Shown here in pieces: positions 1 to 6,071 of a DNA stretch of 7,522 bases; position 1 is the stretch's first letter, and every line of letters starts with the position of its first letter. The position numbers and the translations under genes are program-made. Under the pieces are notes generated by a model. It saw nothing but the letters and a program-made list of their open reading frames with translations. It made no database searches and was not told the origin of the DNA. Source of the DNA: Sulfurimonas sp. (lineage in GTDB: Bacteria; Campylobacterota; Campylobacteria; Campylobacterales; Sulfurimonadaceae); contig NVRL01000005.1 in assembly GCA_002732645.1 (NCBI GenBank), positions 3,530-11,051 on the forward strand. Reading direction: 5' to 3'.

Positions 1-695
1 ATGAGAGAGCTTGTGTTATAGCAGACTATTTCAAACAAAAAAAACTAAAAGCCAAAGTAATAATATTAGATGAAAATAATACTGTAACTATTAAAAAAGA
101 AGGTTTTCTATCTGCTTTTAATGAACTATACAGCGATTATATAGAATATATGCCTAATACAGTTATCAACAAGATAGATTTAGACAATAAAATAGTCGAA
201 ACAGAGTTTGATGAAATTGAATTTGAAGAAGCTGCTTTTTATCCTCATGTTAGAGGTGCTAAGATTTTAGAGAGAGTTGGTATTGCAAAAGATGCAAAAA
301 ATATGCTCGAAGGTGACATTAATACTTTAACATATGAAGTTAATGGTGAAAAAGATATATTTGTTACAGGTGATTCTAGACCGATGGGCTTTTCTAAATC
401 AGGAAATACTTCAAATTCTGAAGGACACCATGTAGCTAGATTAATAGCTCAGAAGATAAATAAGACAAAAATTATAAAGTGGGAATCTCCAACTACCACT
501 TGTTTCTCTGCTGTGTCTATAGCACCTGAGAGAGCAATATATATATACAGTCAATATGCTTACAATAAGACAGACTCTACATTTAAATTTGCATCAACGA
601 GCAGTAGTGAAGACTGGCTTAAAGATGGTGAAGTAAATGCAAATTCTATCTATGATTGGGCTAATGCTCTATATGCTGATATGTTTAGCAAATAA
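1..695 (+). CDS. fccB: Flavocytochrome c sulfide dehydrogenase flavoprotein subunit (FccB/SoxF-like), 3' part
   Basis: This is the C-terminal 230 residues of an FAD-dependent sulfide dehydrogenase of the FccB/SoxF family. Such enzymes oxidise sulfide in the periplasm and pass electrons to a cytochrome c partner. The gene is cut by the left edge: the first whole codon is at base 3 and the frame is open to TAA at 693-695. Seen: an N-terminal ERACVIADYF stretch, which matches the pyridine-nucleotide-disulfide reductase-like fold of the family, and TGDSRP followed by FSKSGNTSNSEG, which matches the conserved FAD-contacting segment near the C-terminus. TTTCFS (Cys codon at 501-503) corresponds to the family's NTCYS, where one cysteine of the redox-active disulfide lies. 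The partner cysteine and the signal peptide would be upstream. An ATG at base 150 lies within the conserved fold and is not the start. Related sulfide:quinone reductases are the main alternative, but the C-terminal motifs fit FccB/SoxF better. Confidence 0.8.
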   Translation, partial: ERACVIADYFKQKKLKAKVIILDENNTVTIKKEGFLSAFNELYSDYIEYMPNTVINKIDLDNKIVETEFDEIEFEEAAFYPHVRGAKILERVGIAKDAKNMLEGDINTLTYEVNGEKDIFVTGDSRPMGFSKSGNTSNSEGHHVARLIAQKINKTKIIKWESPTTTCFSAVSIAPERAIYIYSQYAYNKTDSTFKFASTSSSEDWLKDGEVNANSIYDWANALYADMFSK

Positions 696-739
696 ATAGT
701 ATTTAGTAAAAGTAGAAATTTCCTATATCAAAACTAATA

Positions 740-770
740 CTGTAAGATCTATTTTAGATAGATCTTACAG
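740..770. terminator. Perfect 13-bp inverted repeat after the flavoprotein gene; weak terminator or operator
   Basis: Bases 740-752 pair perfectly with 758-770 around a 5-base loop; the core is CTGTAAGATCT and its complement. It lies 44 bases past the flavoprotein stop and 26 bases before the TATAAT box of the next gene. Only four of the 13 pairs are G-C and there is no T run after it on either strand, so an intrinsic terminator is possible but not typical. A binding site for a dimeric regulator of the downstream gene is the alternative. The structure is seen; the role is inferred. Confidence 0.45.
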
Positions 771-796
771 ATATAAAACTACTTCATTATTTATAC

Positions 797-802
797 TATA
801 AT
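797..802 (+). promoter_or_regulatory. Consensus -10 box for the FIST-PAS-GGDEF-EAL gene
   Basis: A perfect TATAAT lies 32 bases before the ATG at 835, implying a leader of roughly 25 bases. No good TTGACA is found about 17 bases upstream; weak or absent -35 boxes are common for sigma-70 promoters in Campylobacterota. The only clear sequence landmark just upstream is the palindrome at 740-770. This supports a promoter of its own for the signalling gene rather than pure read-through from the flavoprotein gene. Confidence 0.55.
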
Positions 803-825
803 GAGGTCGATATTTCGAATTTCTT

Positions 826-829
826 GGAG
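826..829 (+). promoter_or_regulatory. Ribosome binding site GGAG for the FIST protein
   Basis: GGAG is followed by 5 bases and then the ATG at 835. It supports this ATG as the true start of the 928-residue protein. Confidence 0.65.
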
Positions 830-834
830 CTTAG

Positions 835-3621
835 ATGAAGTTAGTAAATTATAATTATGAAGGTATAAAAGATCTAGAAGCTTTTATAGATGCTAATATA
901 CTAAAAGATTCAAACTTATTAGTCCAACTTCTTAGTGGTGAAACAGACACTGCAAAACTTCAACCTATTTTAGATTTACTATCAAATAAACTTCAAAATG
1001 CTAAGATAATCGGTGCTTCAACTGCAGGTGAAATTGTTAATGGAAAGATTCGAAGAAATACAATACAAATATCTTTCTCGATTTTTGAAAATACAATTAT
1101 TGAGACTTGTTACTATTCAGATGTAAATTTTGATATTGGTGTTAAAGCTGCAAGTGAATCTATTAAAGATAATACAAAAGCTGTTATAGCTATGAGTGAA
1201 GCTTTAAAAGGTGATTCAGAGTCATTTTTAAATGGCTTTTCATCAGTAAATAGTGATATTATTGTTGCCGGTGGTTTAGCAGGTGATAATTTTGAGTTTA
1301 AAACAACTTTTATAATAAAAGACAAAACAATTTATTTTGATGGTATTGTATTAGCTACGCTAAATAGTGATAATCTATATGTCTCAAATCAATACTCTCT
1401 TGAGTGGACTCCAATCGGTAGAGAGATGCTTATTACAAAATCAGATAAAAATACTATCTACGAAATAGATAATATTCCCATTAAAGATATTTTTTCTCAT
1501 TATCTTGGTGAGGAGATTATCTCAGACCTTCCAGCTAGTGCAATTGAGTTTCCTTTAGTAAGAATAGAAAATGATGTGATGATTGCAAGGTCAATGGTTG
1601 GGGTGACTCCTGATAATGGATTTGTATTTGCAGGTCATTTCAATAATGGAGATAGAGTAAGGTTTGCAATTGGTAACATAGAAGAGATACTTAATAATGC
1701 CTCAAAGATTCAAAGAAAAATAGCACAGAAGCCAGTGGAGGCTACATATATTTATTCATGTTCTGTAAGAGATATGTTTTTAAAAGAACAATTAAATCAT
1801 GAGTTTGGTCTCATTGAAGATGTAGCTCCTAGTGTTGGAATGTTTACATATGGAGAATTTTTTCATTCTCATAAAGATAATAAACTTTTAAATATAACAA
1901 CAACAACTCTATCTATATCAGAGTCAAATAATGTGTCTGAGCATGAAGATATAGCTAACTTTGAACATAAGCAAACGATGCTTAAATCTTTGACGCATCT
2001 AGTAAATATATCTCAGGATGAACTTGATGATAATATAAGTATATTAAATCAGTATAAGACAATACTTGATGAAAGTTCAATCGTATCTAAAACAGATAAA
2101 AAGGGTGTTATAACATATGTAAATGATGCTTTTTGTAGTGTCTCTGGATATACAAGAGAAGAGCTTATTGGTCAATATCATAGTGTTGTAAAACATGATG
2201 AAAATGACTTGAGTATATTTAAAGATATGTGGGATACAATTAAAAATAAGCAGATATGGCGTGGTACCATAAAAAATATCTCTAAAGAAGGTTATATCTA
2301 CTATGTTAAGTCGGTAATAATGCCTATTTTAGATGATCATGGAGATATTGATGAGTATATAGCAGCAAGAATTGATGTTACAGAGCTTGTAGAAAAAGAT
2401 AAAATCATCAAAAAACAATTCACAGATGAATTGACCGGCTTACAAAATAGAGGGGCTTTACTTAGAGAGCTGGCTCTGACTAGTAAAAAAAGTACGTTAG
2501 CTCTTGTAAATATAGATAGATTCTCAGATATCAATGATTATTTCGGTTATGAAACCGGAGATAAAGTTCTTCAAGAAGTCGGTGAAATTATTAGAAATAT
2601 TATAACCCAAGATGCACAAGCTTATAGGTTGAGTAGTGATGAGTTTGCAGTACTGTATTCAAATAAAGAATTGTGCAGTGATATTAAAGTTGATATAGAA
2701 GGCTTAGTAGATCGCATAGAACATACAAATCTGGAGATAGATGGGTATAAAATTGCCCCTCTTATATCTTGCGGCATATCATCAGGAAAAAAAAGAGAAA
2801 TATATAAACTTGCTCATATTGCTATTAAAGAGAGTAAGATAAGTAATAAAAAAATAGTTATTTATAATGAAAATGAGTATTTACAAAATCAGACTAAGAA
2901 TAATATAGAAGTTATAGATACTATTAAATTGGGAATCAAAGAGGATAGATTCTTACCATTTTATCAAGGTATAGTAGACAACAAAACTAAAAAGATAGTG
3001 AAGTATGAAGCTCTTATAAGGTTAAAGCAAAGAGATGATTCTATTATGTTTCCATACTTCTTTTTAGAACATGCAAAGAAAGCCAAATTATACGATAAAC
3101 TTACTATTCTTATGATTGAGAAAACCTTTAAGAAGTTTTCAAAACTTGATTATGATTTTTCTATTAACCTTTGTCTACAAGATATCCTCTCAAATGAGAT
3201 CATAAAGATACTAATAAATAATCTTAAAAAGTATAAGTGCGGTAATAGAGTAGTTCTAGAAATTGTTGAGTCAGAGGGTATTGAAAACTTCAATGAGCTA
3301 GACCTTTTTATTAAAGAAGTTAAAAAATATGGTTGTAAAATAGCAATCGATGACTTTGGTACCGGTTACTCTAATTTTAGTTATTTGGCTAAGCTAAATA
3401 TTGATTATATAAAAATAGACGGATCTTTAATTGATAATATCGATAAAGATATAACTCAAAGAATTACAGTTGAGAGTATTTTACTCTTTGCAAAAAATAT
3501 GAATATTAAGACAATAGCAGAGTTTGTAGAGACACAAAGTGTTTATGATACGTTAGTTGAGTTAGGGGTAGACTTTTCACAAGGTTATCTTTTCTCAAAA
3601 CCTTGTGAAGATATACAATAG
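835..3621 (+). CDS. FIST-PAS-GGDEF-EAL protein, probable c-di-GMP phosphodiesterase
   Basis: A soluble 928-residue sensor-effector with no signal peptide or membrane segment. Residues about 1-195 are FIST N (ASTAGE at 61-66, AGGLAGD at 145-151). About 200-360 are FIST C (CSVRDMF at 309-315, FTYGEF at 337-342). FIST domains are proposed to bind small ligands such as amino acids. About 375-410 is a helical linker. About 411-515 is a PAS domain resembling that of the aerotaxis receptor Aer (H454, W475-R-G, K480-N). About 525-675 is GGDEF, with LTGLQNR at 533-539 but SSDEF at 600-604 and Asn559 in place of the first metal-binding Asp. No RxxD inhibitory site is evident. About 690-925 is EAL with the expected catalytic set: EALIR at 725-729, N778, E809, DDFGTGYS at 839-846, K860, E895, E899 and Q916. 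Inference: it hydrolyses c-di-GMP and does not make it. The cyclase domain may act as a regulatory GTP or partner-binding module. It is convergent with the helical-protein gene, 8 bases apart. Confidence 0.92.
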   Translation: MKLVNYNYEGIKDLEAFIDANILKDSNLLVQLLSGETDTAKLQPILDLLSNKLQNAKIIGASTAGEIVNGKIRRNTIQISFSIFENTIIETCYYSDVNFDIGVKAASESIKDNTKAVIAMSEALKGDSESFLNGFSSVNSDIIVAGGLAGDNFEFKTTFIIKDKTIYFDGIVLATLNSDNLYVSNQYSLEWTPIGREMLITKSDKNTIYEIDNIPIKDIFSHYLGEEIISDLPASAIEFPLVRIENDVMIARSMVGVTPDNGFVFAGHFNNGDRVRFAIGNIEEILNNASKIQRKIAQKPVEATYIYSCSVRDMFLKEQLNHEFGLIEDVAPSVGMFTYGEFFHSHKDNKLLNITTTTLSISESNNVSEHEDIANFEHKQTMLKSLTHLVNISQDELDDNISILNQYKTILDESSIVSKTDKKGVITYVNDAFCSVSGYTREELIGQYHSVVKHDENDLSIFKDMWDTIKNKQIWRGTIKNISKEGYIYYVKSVIMPILDDHGDIDEYIAARIDVTELVEKDKIIKKQFTDELTGLQNRGALLRELALTSKKSTLALVNIDRFSDINDYFGYETGDKVLQEVGEIIRNIITQDAQAYRLSSDEFAVLYSNKELCSDIKVDIEGLVDRIEHTNLEIDGYKIAPLISCGISSGKKREIYKLAHIAIKESKISNKKIVIYNENEYLQNQTKNNIEVIDTIKLGIKEDRFLPFYQGIVDNKTKKIVKYEALIRLKQRDDSIMFPYFFLEHAKKAKLYDKLTILMIEKTFKKFSKLDYDFSINLCLQDILSNEIIKILINNLKKYKCGNRVVLEIVESEGIENFNELDLFIKEVKKYGCKIAIDDFGTGYSNFSYLAKLNIDYIKIDGSLIDNIDKDITQRITVESILLFAKNMNIKTIAEFVETQSVYDTLVELGVDFSQGYLFSKPCEDIQ

Positions 3622-3644
3622 AGAGTTTTTTACTTCTCTTTATT
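3617..3644. terminator. Possible stem-loop shared by two convergent genes
   Basis: Bases 3617-3625 can pair with 3636-3644 (9 pairs, one G-T) around a 10-base T-rich loop. The structure spans both stop codons, TAG at 3619-3621 on plus and TAA at 3632-3630 on minus. There is no T tract after the stem on either side and the stem is AT-rich, so terminator function is tentative. It is the only candidate between the two convergent genes. Confidence 0.3.
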
Positions 3645-4688
3645 ATCCATTGCACCCTTAGCCGTTTTAATTGCACTGCCTAGAGCTGTTTTAGCTACTC
3701 CCCAAGCTTGTTTACCCATTCGTTTAGCTTCTTGTGCCGCTTCAGACTTTAGAGCCGTATCGGCCTTCTTAACAGCTGTTTTTGCAAATGATGAGAATTT
3801 CTCTCTCATAACATCAGCAGTTTCTTTAGAAATATGAACCAACTCTTCTAAATCGTAGTGCATATTTTTGTTAATATCCAGAAGTAGTTTTCTTATCTCT
3901 TGTGTATTTTCGCTAGCTTGAGTCTGAACAACCTGAGAGAAAAGAGTATCAGTTTGATTTAAATCTTCCATGATAGTGTCATAATCTTCTATAAGGATAT
4001 GCTTTGCCTCTACAGGCATGAATGCAATACGTTTTTTAAATCTGTCAATAGAGCGAACCAGACCGCTTCTCATACCGTGAAGAGTAGCATTTAAAATCTC
4101 ATCAGCTTTTGTAGGAGTTGCTTCTGCTATATCTACAGCTGAGTGGAGAATCGTAGATAATATCTTTCTGATTCTAATAGTGTTCAGTGAGCCCTCTTTT
4201 ATAGCTTCAAAAGTTATATCTTTAATAACCTCTTGAGTAACCTCTTTAATATCTCCATCGGTATCTTTTTCAAGTGCAGTAATGATTGCAGACTCAACTG
4301 TCTCACTTAAGAAGTCATATAGGTCAATAGACTGTAGTTTAACCTGATGAAGTTTAGATAGTGCATTTTGTTGATCTTTTAATTGAGCTTCTATTGAATT
4401 AAAAACACTGTATTTAGACTCTTGAAGTTCTTCAGACTTCTTCTCTAAATTTCTTTCAATAAGCTCTTTTTGTGCTAAAAGAGACTCAACATCACTCTTT
4501 AGAGTTTTAGTTTCAATATCTAAAATAGTTGTAGCAATGCCTTTAATCTCATGTAGAGTTAACTCATCTATTTGGATATTTAATTCATCACTAATATGAT
4601 TCATTGCATGAGCTACTCTCTTATCTACACTTTTAAACCTATGATTATAAGAGTCATTCAAATCGCCTGTTAATTTATCTAAATCCAT
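3630..4688 (-). CDS. Uncharacterised long helical protein with Ala/Lys-rich amphipathic tail
   Basis: I do not recognise a function for this 352-residue protein. It has no signal peptide or membrane span and looks almost wholly helical. Residues about 60-118 are charged and heptad-like, suggesting a coiled coil. About 124-220 form a block with the pattern ETVESAI, a TFEAIKEG turn, RIRKILSTI and LHGMRSGL. This recalls an uncharacterised bacterial family I know as DUF6781, but I cannot verify that. About 225-295 are further helices. Residues 300-352 are rich in Ala and Lys (FAKTAVKKAD, VAKTALGSA, IKTAKGAM), giving an amphipathic helix like those of phasins or LEA proteins that coat lipid or polymer surfaces. 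The ATG is supported by AAGGA 7 bases upstream (4700-4696). It lies 37 bases downstream of the DUF493 gene on the same strand and is probably the last gene of that operon. The only cytoplasmic clue is the lack of export signals. Confidence 0.8.
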   Translation of the reverse strand: MDLDKLTGDLNDSYNHRFKSVDKRVAHAMNHISDELNIQIDELTLHEIKGIATTILDIETKTLKSDVESLLAQKELIERNLEKKSEELQESKYSVFNSIEAQLKDQQNALSKLHQVKLQSIDLYDFLSETVESAIITALEKDTDGDIKEVTQEVIKDITFEAIKEGSLNTIRIRKILSTILHSAVDIAEATPTKADEILNATLHGMRSGLVRSIDRFKKRIAFMPVEAKHILIEDYDTIMEDLNQTDTLFSQVVQTQASENTQEIRKLLLDINKNMHYDLEELVHISKETADVMREKFSSFAKTAVKKADTALKSEAAQEAKRMGKQAWGVAKTALGSAIKTAKGAMDNKEK

Positions 4689-4725
4689 GTTCGAGTCCTT
4701 AATTGTATTTTGTAAAAGTTTATTT

Positions 4726-4995
4726 TTAGAGTACCATTTTGATGTTTTGATGAGCCTTTAGCGCTTCATATATAAAGTTTCTATCATCTTCGTTATGAAC
4801 AAGAAGATCAAGGTTCATGCTAATGTATTTTCCACCCTTAGAATTTTTAGAATGAGTAAGTTTATGTTCCCTATCCATAATAACATCATGGATAGCTTTT
4901 TCCAAAGCCTCTTTTTCACCTGCAATCAGCTTATAAGCCCAAGCACATGGATATATAAGTTCTAGCTTATCAGTTCTATCGTTTAAAATCTCCAC
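4726..4995 (-). CDS. DUF493 / YbeD-like small protein (HP0495 type)
   Basis: An 89-residue protein of the DUF493 (YbeD) family, small cytoplasmic proteins with an ACT-like alpha/beta fold and no settled function. Seen: [14 protein letters not shown] near the N-terminus (residues 14-27), where E. coli YbeD has its FPTPFTYKVMG segment; [11 protein letters not shown] at 52-62, matching SSKGNYHSV of YbeD; and the family's typical C-terminal MVL. Length is close to YbeD (87). The start is GTG at 4995, inside the 3' end of moaC in another frame (20 bases of overlap). It is supported by a perfect AGGAGG 5 bases upstream (5006-5001). This favours translation coupled to moaC. Proximity to moaC does not show a role in molybdenum cofactor synthesis, since these families are not known to work together. 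Confidence 0.88.
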   Translation of the reverse strand: MEILNDRTDKLELIYPCAWAYKLIAGEKEALEKAIHDVIMDREHKLTHSKNSKGGKYISMNLDLLVHNEDDRNFIYEALKAHQNIKMVL

Positions 4996-5446
4996 TTTTG
5001 CCTCCTGATTTTTCTTCTAGTTGCACATTTCTTATAATCATGCCTTTGTCTATAGCTTTTACCATATCATAGATTGTTAAAAGACCTATACTAGTTCCCG
5101 TTAAAGCTTCCATCTCAACACCGGTCTGTCCTGTAAGTTTAGCAGTAACTGTGAGTTTAAAACCTGGGAGTTCAGTTAACTCGTCAACATCACAGTTGAT
5201 ACCGCTTAAGTTTAGTGGGTGACACATAGGTATAAGATCACTAGTCTTTTTAACACCCATAATAGCTGCGATTACGGCAGTTTGCAAAACTGGACCTTTT
5301 TTTGTCTTTTCACTTACAATCGCATCGTAGGCATCTTGGCTCATCTCAATGATTCCAGATGCTACTGCAACTCTTGTTGTTTGTTTTTTGTCAGATACGT
5401 CGACCATTTTTGGTCTTTGGTTTTCGTCAAGGTGAGTTAAATTCAT
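4976..5446 (-). CDS. moaC: Cyclic pyranopterin monophosphate synthase MoaC
   Basis: MoaC (156 residues, normal length) converts the cyclic GTP intermediate made by MoaA into cyclic pyranopterin monophosphate, the first stable precursor of molybdenum cofactor, in the cytoplasm as a hexamer. Family landmarks are intact: MVDVSDK at 14-20, KKGPV with the catalytic Lys at 50, DLIPMCHPL at 70-78, [10 protein letters not shown] at 108-117, TIYDMVKA at 124-131 (Asp127 and Lys130 match the E. coli active-site pair), and KSGGKSGDF near the end. The ATG at 5446 aligns with the E. coli start (LTHL segment). Only a weak A-rich Shine-Dalgarno (AAGAA) precedes it. It lies 52 bases downstream of mobA with its own -10 box, and overlaps the DUF493 gene by 20 bases. 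No MoaA or MoaE is present in this window. Confidence 0.97.
   Translation of the reverse strand: MNLTHLDENQRPKMVDVSDKKQTTRVAVASGIIEMSQDAYDAIVSEKTKKGPVLQTAVIAAIMGVKKTSDLIPMCHPLNLSGINCDVDELTELPGFKLTVTAKLTGQTGVEMEALTGTSIGLLTIYDMVKAIDKGMIIRNVQLEEKSGGKSGDFKR
5001..5006 (-). promoter_or_regulatory. Perfect AGGAGG inside moaC that sets the DUF493 GTG start
   Basis: AGGAGG on the minus strand (5006-5001) lies within the final GGK-SGDF codons of moaC, 5 bases before GTG at 4995. It is the strongest Shine-Dalgarno in the window. It decides the DUF493 start, and suggests that high initiation compensates for the GTG codon and the overlap. Confidence 0.75.
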
Positions 5447-5470
5447 TATAGTTCTTTTTGTTTTTTGTAT

Positions 5471-5476
5471 ATTATA
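5471..5476 (-). promoter_or_regulatory. Candidate -10 box for moaC
   Basis: A perfect TATAAT on the minus strand (5476-5471) lies 24 bases before the moaC ATG, in the short gap after mobA. It would give a leader of about 17 bases. No convincing -35 is seen. It suggests that moaC, the DUF493 gene and the helical gene can be expressed separately from ompA-mobA. Confidence 0.45.
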
Positions 5477-5498
5477 GCGAATAGGAGTTAAATATTGA

Positions 5499-6071
5499 TT
5501 AGATAAGTTTTAGTGCTTCTTGATATTCGTGTGGATGGTTGAGGTTTAAAAATGGCTTCTCATCATCAAAGTCTACAAAAGTTGTATTTGAAGATTTCAG
5601 TAAAAAGCCGAGTTTATGGTTGTCACTTTGGAGCATCTTAGAAAACTCTTTTGCTAGTGAACGATGATAGATTCCACACATTGGCTGAGTTCCAAACTCT
5701 GTTTTAGCTATAGTTGCATCTGAGTCATCCGTATCTGCATCTATGATTTTTTCTATCTCTTTTTGGCTTACAAAAGGAGCATCTACACTAAGTGCAAAAA
5801 ACGAGTTTTCTTTTAACTCTTCAAATATAGCGACAAATCCTGCAGTTGGAGCGAATGTTTGTGTAGTCTTAGCATCTTCAATATAGTTTGCATCAAAATC
5901 AAATTTACTTTTATCTTTACATGAGATATATACTGTTTTAAAAATTTTATTTAAACGTGATAGTTGGAATTCAGTGAGAGTATTAAAGCCAGCAAACGGA
6001 AGAAGAGATTTATCCTCTCCCATTCTACTGCTTTTACCACCTGCGAAGATGACACATGGAATATTTAGCAT
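5499..6071 (-). CDS. mobA: Molybdenum cofactor guanylyltransferase MobA
   Basis: MobA transfers GMP from GTP to Mo-molybdopterin, giving the guanine dinucleotide form used by DMSO reductase-family enzymes such as nitrate reductase, formate dehydrogenase and polysulfide reductase. At 190 residues it is of usual length. Seen: the nucleotide-binding loop [13 protein letters not shown] at 9-21 (Gly11, Gly12, Arg16, Lys21), APTAG at 74-78 in place of the usual GPLAG, SVDAPF at 95-100 with the metal-binding Asp97, QPMCGIY at 129-135, and NLNHPHEY at 176-183, matching the C-terminal N-N-P-E pattern. The ATG at 6071 directly follows the ompA stop codon (TAAATG) and has no good Shine-Dalgarno, so reinitiation by ribosomes finishing ompA is likely. 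Family assignment is firm; choice among MobA, MocA and similar transferases rests on overall pattern and moaC nearby. Confidence 0.92.
   Translation of the reverse strand: MLNIPCVIFAGGKSSRMGEDKSLLPFAGFNTLTEFQLSRLNKIFKTVYISCKDKSKFDFDANYIEDAKTTQTFAPTAGFVAIFEELKENSFFALSVDAPFVSQKEIEKIIDADTDDSDATIAKTEFGTQPMCGIYHRSLAKEFSKMLQSDNHKLGFLLKSSNTTFVDFDDEKPFLNLNHPHEYQEALKLI

Noticed and set aside
1..21. ATG at base 1 as a gene start
   Set aside because: It is out of frame with the flavoprotein gene and meets TAG after six codons. The real frame begins at base 3 and continues from outside the window.
150..695. A separate 181-residue protein starting at the ATG at 150
   Set aside because: The frame is open upstream to the window edge and the upstream residues match the FccB fold, so the ATG is internal.
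715..722. 8-base palindrome GAAATTTC between the flavoprotein and FIST genes
   Set aside because: Too short and AT-rich to distinguish from chance in this base composition.
807..819. TCGA and TTCGAA palindromic sites in the FIST gene leader
   Set aside because: Short restriction-site-like palindromes with no repeat elsewhere in the window; they form no stable hairpin covering the ribosome site.
1113..1325. Minus-strand 70-codon open frame
   Set aside because: Lies wholly inside the FIST coding region, has no recognisable motif, and is a shadow of that gene.
2337..2534. Minus-strand 65-codon open frame
   Set aside because: Antisense to the PAS-GGDEF junction with no ribosome site or motif; a shadow frame.
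5219..5440. Plus-strand 73-codon open frame
   Set aside because: Antisense to moaC, whose motifs are complete; the Cys/Phe-rich translation looks random.
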